In this document: in pieces, positions 59,278-64,000 of the stretch
How the letters are laid out: each line of letters opens with the position of its first letter
How positions within the stretch are numbered: position 1 is the first letter of the stretch
NCBI GenBank assembly: GCA_963793245.1
Contig: CAWBZG010000005.1
Coordinates: forward strand, 310,001 to 374,000
Source: CAXBBB01 sp963793245
GTDB taxonomy: Bacteria > Bacteroidota > Rhodothermia > Rhodothermales > BA12
Length of the DNA: 64,000 nt
Direction of reading: 5' to 3'
Translations under genes and position numbers: made by a program
Notes under the pieces: generated by a model
Database searches by the model: none
Told to the model about the DNA's origin: nothing
What the model saw: only the letters and a program-made list of their open reading frames with translations

Positions 59278-60522
59278 ATGCTCCGCTTCGCCCTCGCCGC
59301 CCTCCTCGTCCTCTCCGCCTGCTCGCCGCGCCTAGGCCCGCCTGCCGAGCCGTTTCGCGGCGATGCGCCCGCTTACGCCGAGCACCTGGCCGAAGCACGC
59401 GTGCTTGCCCAGCGCTACCCGATGATCGACGGACACATCGATCTGCCCTACCGCATCATCAACGAGGAAGTCACCAACATCGGCGCCCTCGACCCCAACG
59501 GCGACTTCGACTTCGCCCGCGCACGTGCAGGCGGACTCGACGCACCGTTCATGTCGATCTACATCCCATCGTCGCGCCAAGCTGTCGAAGGCAGCGCCTA
59601 CCGTCTGGCCGATTCGCTGATCACAATCGTCGAAGACGTCGTCGCCCAATCGCCGGACGAGTTTATGATCGGCACGTCGCCCGCCGACGTAGAGCGCGCG
59701 CACGCCGACGGTAAAGTCGCCCTGCTGATGGGCATGGAGAATGGCGCTCCGATCTCGAACCTGGACGACGTGCGCCATTTCTACCGCCGCGGCATCCGCT
59801 ACGTCTCGCTCACGCACGGCAGCGACAACCAGTTGGGTGACGCCAGCTACGACACAACCGGCACGTGGGGCGGCATCAGTCCGCTGGGATCGGACGTGGT
59901 GCGCGAGATGAACCGCCTGGGCATCCTCGTCGACCTGTCGCACCTGTCGGATCGGACGGCATTCGACGCGTTGGAGATCGTGACGGCTCCGGTCATCGCG
60001 TCGCACTCTTCGGCGCAGCACTTCACGCCCGGCTGGGAGCGCAACGTGAGCGACGAACTGCTCGACGCCATCGGCGCCAACGGAGGCGTGGTGATGATCA
60101 ACTTCGGCTCGACGTTCCTAAACGCCAGCTTCCGGGCCGACGCGACGCGGTTTCGGCAGCGGATGCAGCGTGCGATGCGCGACGAGGGCGTAATGGACCG
60201 CCAGTCGCCCGAAGGACTCGCGATCTACTACCGCATGCGCCGCGACTATCCCGTCGGTGGCGTGACCGACGTGGCCGACCACATCGACTACGTCAAGGAC
60301 CGCATCGGCGTCGATCACATCGGCTTGGGATCCGACTTCGACGGCGTCACCAACCTTCCTAGCGGCCTGACCGATGTGTCGATGTACCCCAACCTGATCG
60401 CCGAACTGCTGATGCGCGGCTACTCGGAGTCCGACATCGCGGGGATCATGGGCGGCAACGTGCTGCGCGTCTGGCGCGAAGTCGACCGCGTGGCGAGCCA
60501 GACCAGCGCCGTGCAGGAGTAG
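59278..60522 (+). CDS. Membrane dipeptidase (M19 family), lipoprotein
   Basis: 414 residues with a lipobox (LSACSPR). Zinc ligands of the M19 family are visible: the HxD of MIDGHIDLPYR, the bridging Glu in LLMGMENGAPI, the His in VIASHSSAQHFTPG, and GLGSDFDGV near the end with the Asp. It hydrolyses dipeptides, including D-residue-containing ones, at the cell envelope. The next gene codes for aminopeptidase P, so the two may form a peptide-degrading unit. It has no frameshift. Confidence 0.92.
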   Translation: MLRFALAALLVLSACSPRLGPPAEPFRGDAPAYAEHLAEARVLAQRYPMIDGHIDLPYRIINEEVTNIGALDPNGDFDFARARAGGLDAPFMSIYIPSSRQAVEGSAYRLADSLITIVEDVVAQSPDEFMIGTSPADVERAHADGKVALLMGMENGAPISNLDDVRHFYRRGIRYVSLTHGSDNQLGDASYDTTGTWGGISPLGSDVVREMNRLGILVDLSHLSDRTAFDALEIVTAPVIASHSSAQHFTPGWERNVSDELLDAIGANGGVVMINFGSTFLNASFRADATRFRQRMQRAMRDEGVMDRQSPEGLAIYYRMRRDYPVGGVTDVADHIDYVKDRIGVDHIGLGSDFDGVTNLPSGLTDVSMYPNLIAELLMRGYSESDIAGIMGGNVLRVWREVDRVASQTSAVQE

Positions 60523-60573
60523 TCGCAACCCGGTTCCATCACCCGGACCAGTCTCGCTCTTACCCTCTCCAAC

Positions 60574-60655
60574 TGTCATCGCGAGCGTAGCGTGGCGATC
60601 TCCATGCCATCGGCTAGCGCTGGAGATCGCCACGGGCCACGGCCTCGCGATGACA
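60574..60655. repeat. 82-bp nested palindromic repeat
   Basis: Outer arms TGTCATCGCGAG (60574-60585) and CTCGCGATGACA (60644-60655) are perfectly complementary, and so are the inner arms CGTGGCGATCTCCA (60591-60604) and TGGAGATCGCCACG (60621-60634). The core TGTCATCGCGAG...GTGGCGATCTC is a widespread type of dispersed palindromic element in bacteria. It lies just before the aminopeptidase start and would form a strong hairpin in that mRNA's leader. Confidence 0.85.
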
Positions 60656-60669
60656 ACTCCGAACCGACC

Positions 60670-62280
60670 ATGCTCCGCCTACTCCTCGCCAGTCTCCTAC
60701 TCGCGCCCGTCGCACTGGCCCAGACGCCGCAGATCGTCGACGCGCCGGTGCGGTACGACACCGATTTGCTGTCGCCCGCGTTTCACGAGAGCCGCCGCGC
60801 CCTCGTCCTCGACGCGCTCCCCGACGACGGCGTGGCGCTCTTCTTCTCGACGCCGATGCGCGTCCGAGAGAACGACGTCGACTTCGAGCACCGGCAGGAC
60901 AGCTACCTCTACTACCTGACCGGCACCCACGAGCCGACGAGCGTCTTGCTGCTCGCCAAAGGCGGCGTTCCGCACGATAGCCTGGGCAACCCGACGGCCC
61001 TGCTGCTCAATCCGCCGCGCAACCCGTTTTCCGAAGTTTGGGAAGGCCGCCGGTTCGGAGCCGCCAGAGCCAGCGCGACGCTCGGCCTGCCCGCCGTCGA
61101 CAACACACAACTGGAAGACCTGCTCGACGCGCTCGTCGCCGACGGACGCCGGTTCTATCACCTTCCGCTTCCCGAAGGAGTGGAAGACGATCCTGTCGGC
61201 GAGCAGATTGCCGCGTTCACGTCGCGCGTGCCGCTGCTGACCGTCGACGGAAACGGCTTCGTCGTTCAGGCAGCGCAGGCGATGCTCACGCTCGACGATC
61301 CCGCCGTTTTCCCGCGCGCCCAACAGGTGCTCGGTGGCCGTATGTCTGCGGACGACTTCGAGCAGGACGTGATGAAGCGCGCCTACGCCGGATTCGTCGC
61401 CTCCAACACACTCGCCGAGTGGGACGCGTGGCGACAGGCCAACCTCGGTGCGTACGCCAACGGCAGCCTGCTTCCCAGCGTTATCGACCCGATGCGCATG
61501 GTCAAGACCGACGAAGAGATGGTGCTGATGCGCAAGGCCGTCGACATTTCGGTCGCCGCGCATAACGAGGTCATCCGTTCCATCGAGCCGGGGATGTACG
61601 AGTATCAGGCCGAAGCGCTCGCCGAGTACCTGTTCGCACGCGGCGGCGCACAATCGCCCGGCTACCCGAGCATCGTCGGCAGTGGCGAGAACAGCACGAT
61701 CCTCCACTACAACACCAACCGCCGACAGATGCAAAGCGGCGATCTAGTCGTGATGGACATGGGCGCCGAATACCACGGCTACACCGCCGACATCACGCGG
61801 ACGGTCCCGGTCAACGGACGCTTCTCGCCCGAGCAGCGCGCGATCTACGACCTCGTGCTCCGCGCTCAAGAAGCCGGGATCGAAGCATCGGTCGAAGGCG
61901 CTCCGTTCTCGGCACCCGGACAAGCCGCGACACAGGTCATCACCCAGGGCCTGCGCGACTTAGGCCTGATCCAGACGCAAGAAGACGTGCGGCGCTTCTT
62001 CATGCACGGCACGAGCCACTACCTCGGCCTGTGGGTCCACGACGTCGGCGACCGCACGCTGCCTGCAGGAGCCGTCATTACGGTCGAACCCGGCATCTAC
62101 ATCAGCCCCGACGTGGCCGTCGATCCTAAATGGTGGAACATCGGCGTCCGCATCGAAGACGACATCCTGATCACGCCCAATGGTCCCGTTAACCTCTCCG
62201 CCGCGTCGCCCCGCACTGCCGACGCGCTGGAGGCGCTGATGACCGAGCGCGGCTTGGGCAACCAGAGCGCAGGTAACTGA
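60670..62280 (+). CDS. Secreted aminopeptidase P-type Xaa-Pro peptidase (M24B)
   Basis: 536 residues from ATG 60670, with a signal peptide (LRLLLASLLLAPVALAQ). Creatinase-like N-domain (residues about 30-250) is followed by the pita-bread domain. The five metal ligands are recognisable: DMGAEYHGYTADITRTV (two Asp), FFMHGTSHYLGLWVHDVGD (His), VEPGIYISPD (Glu) and VRIEDDILIT (Glu). It removes N-terminal residues before Pro outside the cytoplasm. The stop is followed at once, in the +1 frame, by a T9SS sorting domain; a frameshift near 62270 may separate what is one protein. A start further upstream (60592) would run through the palindrome and is unlikely. Confidence 0.92.
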   Translation: MLRLLLASLLLAPVALAQTPQIVDAPVRYDTDLLSPAFHESRRALVLDALPDDGVALFFSTPMRVRENDVDFEHRQDSYLYYLTGTHEPTSVLLLAKGGVPHDSLGNPTALLLNPPRNPFSEVWEGRRFGAARASATLGLPAVDNTQLEDLLDALVADGRRFYHLPLPEGVEDDPVGEQIAAFTSRVPLLTVDGNGFVVQAAQAMLTLDDPAVFPRAQQVLGGRMSADDFEQDVMKRAYAGFVASNTLAEWDAWRQANLGAYANGSLLPSVIDPMRMVKTDEEMVLMRKAVDISVAAHNEVIRSIEPGMYEYQAEALAEYLFARGGAQSPGYPSIVGSGENSTILHYNTNRRQMQSGDLVVMDMGAEYHGYTADITRTVPVNGRFSPEQRAIYDLVLRAQEAGIEASVEGAPFSAPGQAATQVITQGLRDLGLIQTQEDVRRFFMHGTSHYLGLWVHDVGDRTLPAGAVITVEPGIYISPDVAVDPKWWNIGVRIEDDILITPNGPVNLSAASPRTADALEALMTERGLGNQSAGN

Positions 62281-62320
62281 CTCAGTCTCTGCGCCTGGGA
62301 TCGTCGATTCCGCTGTCGAG

Positions 62321-62593
62321 ATGAGCGACGCCTACCTGTTCGCCGCCCCCCGCCCCAACCCAACTCGCACCTCCGCCCGGTTGTCGCTGGCCGTCCGCGT
62401 GGCACAGCACGTCGACGTGTCGGTCTACGACGCGCTCGGACGGCGTGTGCTGACGACGTATGCGGGATCGCTAGAAGCCTCGCAGACCGAGACGGTTCGC
62501 GTCGACTCGGGCAGCCTGCCTGCCGGGTTGTACTTCGTGCGCGCCGAGGGCGAGACGTTCGTCGCCACGCGCACGCTGACCGTCGTGCGATAG
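62321..62593 (+). CDS. T9SS type A sorting domain, orphan or the tail of aminopeptidase P
   Basis: About 90 residues: LFAAPRPNPTRTSARLSLAV, VSVYDALGRRVLTTYAG and LPAGLYFVRAEGETFVATRT form a standard C-terminal type IX secretion signal. No signal peptide and no cargo precede it. The same frame is open upstream to before 62280 (reading QVTDSVSAPGIVDSAVE), so a one-base shift at the end of the aminopeptidase gene would make a continuous protein of about 630 residues. As a stand-alone gene it would make no sense for secretion, so a fused gene interrupted by a shift is my preferred reading. Confidence 0.7.
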   Translation: MSDAYLFAAPRPNPTRTSARLSLAVRVAQHVDVSVYDALGRRVLTTYAGSLEASQTETVRVDSGSLPAGLYFVRAEGETFVATRTLTVVR

Positions 62594-62639
62594 TCGTCCG
62601 ATGTGGTTAATTAAAGCGTCAGCGATGGAAAATGGAGTA

Positions 62640-62664
62640 GAGGGCGGCTCGCCGAGTCGCCCTC
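62640..62664. other. Hairpin between the T9SS tail and ppk2
   Basis: GAGGGCG (62640-62646) and CGCCCTC (62658-62664), with inner CTC/GAG pairs around a GCC loop, form a stable 11-pair stem including one G-T. No T run follows on the plus strand, so a factor-independent terminator is doubtful; it may be a leader structure of ppk2. The remaining 180-base spacer has no gene. Confidence 0.4.
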
Positions 62665-62774
62665 CGTGGGAGAACACCGACATCGGAGCGACGACACCGT
62701 CGTCCCGGACGCAGCACGATGCAACCGCCCATGCCCGTCGTTCGTGCCTTTGGCTCCAACCCGCTCTGAACCCG

Positions 62775-63584
62775 ATGGATCTAAACCGCTACCGCATCGC
62801 TCCCGGCACGTCTGTCCGCCTCGCTGACTATGCGACCAAGGAGTCGGACGGAAAGGATGAGGATGCACTCAAAGACGAGTTCAAGGCGCTACGAAAGCGT
62901 CTAGCCGAGATGCAGGAGCGGCTTTATGCCGAGCGTAAGCAGTCGCTCCTGCTCGTCTTGCAGGCGATGGACGGCGCAGGCAAGGACTCGACGATTCAGT
63001 CCGTCTTCAGCCGCCTAGGTCCTCAAGGGCTGCGCGTGGCGGCGTTCAAGAAGCCTACCGAGATCGAACTGAGTCACGACTTCTTGTGGCGCGTCCATCA
63101 GCAGGCACCGGCAGCCGGCGAAACGGTCGTATTCAACCGCTCGCATTACGAAGACGTGCTCATTGTCAAGGTGCACGATTGGGTGTCGGGCGAGACGATT
63201 GCAAAGCGATACGACCACATACGCCACTTCGAGGAGTTGCTTTCGGACGCCGGGACACACATCGTAAAGGTGATGCTGCACGTCTCCAAGGACTACCAAC
63301 TCTCGCGGATGCAACGCCGCCTCGACCGGCCTGACAAGAACTGGAAGTTCAACCCAGCCGATTTGGAGGAGCGCAAACTGTGGGATGACTATATGCGCGC
63401 GTTCGAGACAGCGATGGAGCGCACCTCGACCCACTCGGCGCCGTGGCACGTCGTCCCGGCTGAAAACCGTCCGTATCGCGATCTAGTCATCGCCCGCCTG
63501 CTGCTCGACGCCTACCAGTCGCTCGACCCGCAGTATCCCGAGCCGACGTTCGACCCTGAGACGATCACGCTCGACGGCGTCTGA
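62775..63584 (+). CDS. Polyphosphate kinase 2 (PPK2), class III-like
   Basis: 269 residues from ATG 62775 (MDLNRYRIAPGTSVRLADYA); the longer frame to 62601 lacks homology. Walker A is LLVLQAMDGAGKDSTIQSVF, the second site is VFNRSHYEDVLIVKVHDWV, and the lid region is RMQRRLDRPDKNWKFNPAD. NRSHYEDV rather than DRSWYNRA is typical of the class that phosphorylates AMP and ADP with polyphosphate. It regenerates nucleotides in the cytoplasm. The gene is intact. Confidence 0.92.
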   Translation: MDLNRYRIAPGTSVRLADYATKESDGKDEDALKDEFKALRKRLAEMQERLYAERKQSLLLVLQAMDGAGKDSTIQSVFSRLGPQGLRVAAFKKPTEIELSHDFLWRVHQQAPAAGETVVFNRSHYEDVLIVKVHDWVSGETIAKRYDHIRHFEELLSDAGTHIVKVMLHVSKDYQLSRMQRRLDRPDKNWKFNPADLEERKLWDDYMRAFETAMERTSTHSAPWHVVPAENRPYRDLVIARLLLDAYQSLDPQYPEPTFDPETITLDGV

Positions 63585-63662
63585 TGCACTACATCGAGGG
63601 CGATGCTGCGCCAGCGACCGATTCCCGCACACGCGATGCCGACCTGCGTTCGTTTCATCGGT

Positions 63663-64000
63663 ATGCGATACGTCCTCCTCTTTCTGCTCGCGCTCACCTG
63701 CTCAGGCCTCGCCTCGGCCCAGAGCCAGCGCTCTCTGCTCGACGATCCGACTGTCCGCGCGCGCGCGCAACACGGTTTGGACCGCCTCTACAATGTCGAC
63801 TTCGACGCGGCGGATAGCCTGTTTACCCTTGTGGCCGACGAGCATCCGGATCATCCTATCGGTCCGTTTCTCAAAGCACTGGGGACGTGGTGGCAGATCC
63901 TACTCGACCTCAACGACACCAGCCACGACCAGACGTTCTACGACGAGATGGACATCGTCATCGCCCGCTCGGACGCTCGGCTGCGGCGCAGCCGGTCCGA
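63663..64000 (+). CDS. Secreted protein with a TPR-like start (3' end cut by window)
   Basis: From ATG 63663 the frame is open to the window edge (112 residues). Signal peptide MRYVLLFLLALTCSGLASAQ, then RARAQHGLDRLYNVDFDAAD, LFTLVADEHPDHPIGPFLKA and LGTWWQILLDLNDTSHDQTF. The alternation of helices resembles a tetratricopeptide-type repeat protein of the kind conserved in Rhodothermota. The gene has no neighbour in this window beyond ppk2, 78 bases upstream. Confidence 0.72.
   Translation, partial: MRYVLLFLLALTCSGLASAQSQRSLLDDPTVRARAQHGLDRLYNVDFDAADSLFTLVADEHPDHPIGPFLKALGTWWQILLDLNDTSHDQTFYDEMDIVIARSDARLRRSRS

Noticed and set aside
60592..60669. Upstream start for the aminopeptidase at 60592
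   Set aside because: The extra 26 residues are encoded by the palindromic repeat and would bury the signal peptide.

Overview
The window looks like a chromosomal segment of a GC-rich member of the Bacteroidota/Rhodothermota group (Rhodothermales-like). This is inferred from two C-terminal type IX secretion (Por) sorting domains, a gingipain-like C25 peptidase, a TonB receptor with a carboxypeptidase-regulatory N-terminal domain, Mpl, and the general gene style. No rRNA, tRNA, CRISPR array, transposase or phage gene was seen.

Layout. 0-4.5 kb: ispD (cut by the window edge) and queA on the minus strand, then a lipoprotein and a TonB-dependent receptor on the plus strand. 4.3-37.7 kb: one very long minus-strand surface-polysaccharide locus. 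Read in its own direction it begins with the Wzc tyrosine kinase and an SLBB protein. It continues with UDP-sugar genes (ugd, a UDP-HexNAc 4-epimerase, a UDP-HexNAc 6-dehydrogenase), an ABC flippase and a legionaminic-acid-type nonulosonate cluster (LegB, LegC, LegF, LegI, NeuD-type acetyltransferase, PtmE). It then runs through many glycosyltransferases, Wzx, a Wzy-like polymerase and a PglF/PglE pair. Many neighbours overlap by ATGA, so they are probably co-translated. Two AT-richer patches (about 19.1-21.9 and 23.25-24.03 kb) and a scar of truncated genes (21.6-22.2 kb) show that the locus is a mosaic. 37.9-42.7 kb: a giant secreted C25 peptidase with a T9SS signal. 42.7-46.0 kb: two glycosyltransferases and manC. 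46.1-53.8 kb: tetR-tolC-MFP-RND efflux operon. 53.8-64 kb: a DUF433/DUF5615 pair, CNNM/CorC protein, Mpl, a BtuF-like protein, two paralogous lipoproteins, an M19 dipeptidase, an aminopeptidase P followed by a T9SS tail, PPK2 and a truncated secreted protein.

The most striking general property is the number of frameshifts. About fourteen otherwise well-conserved genes between 2.8 and 46 kb are split by 1-nt shifts. Several can be explained by one extra base in a G or C run. None of the genes after 46 kb is interrupted internally, apart from a possible shift at the very end of the aminopeptidase. I annotate these as single genes with the shift positions noted. Base-calling or assembly error is the simplest reading for most, but the ABC flippase (at least eight shifts) and the truncated genes at 21.6-22.2 and 33.35-33.5 kb may be truly dead.

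Functionally, the locus can be read as making nucleotide sugars (UDP-GlcA, UDP-GalNAcA-type uronic acid, GDP-Man, CMP-legionaminate or a relative, a UDP-4-amino-4,6-dideoxy-HexNAc), assembling them on a lipid carrier, flipping and polymerising them (Wzx/Wzy) and controlling chain length by Wzc. The legionaminate set lacks the hydrolysing 2-epimerase, and no Wza-type outer-membrane exporter is present here.
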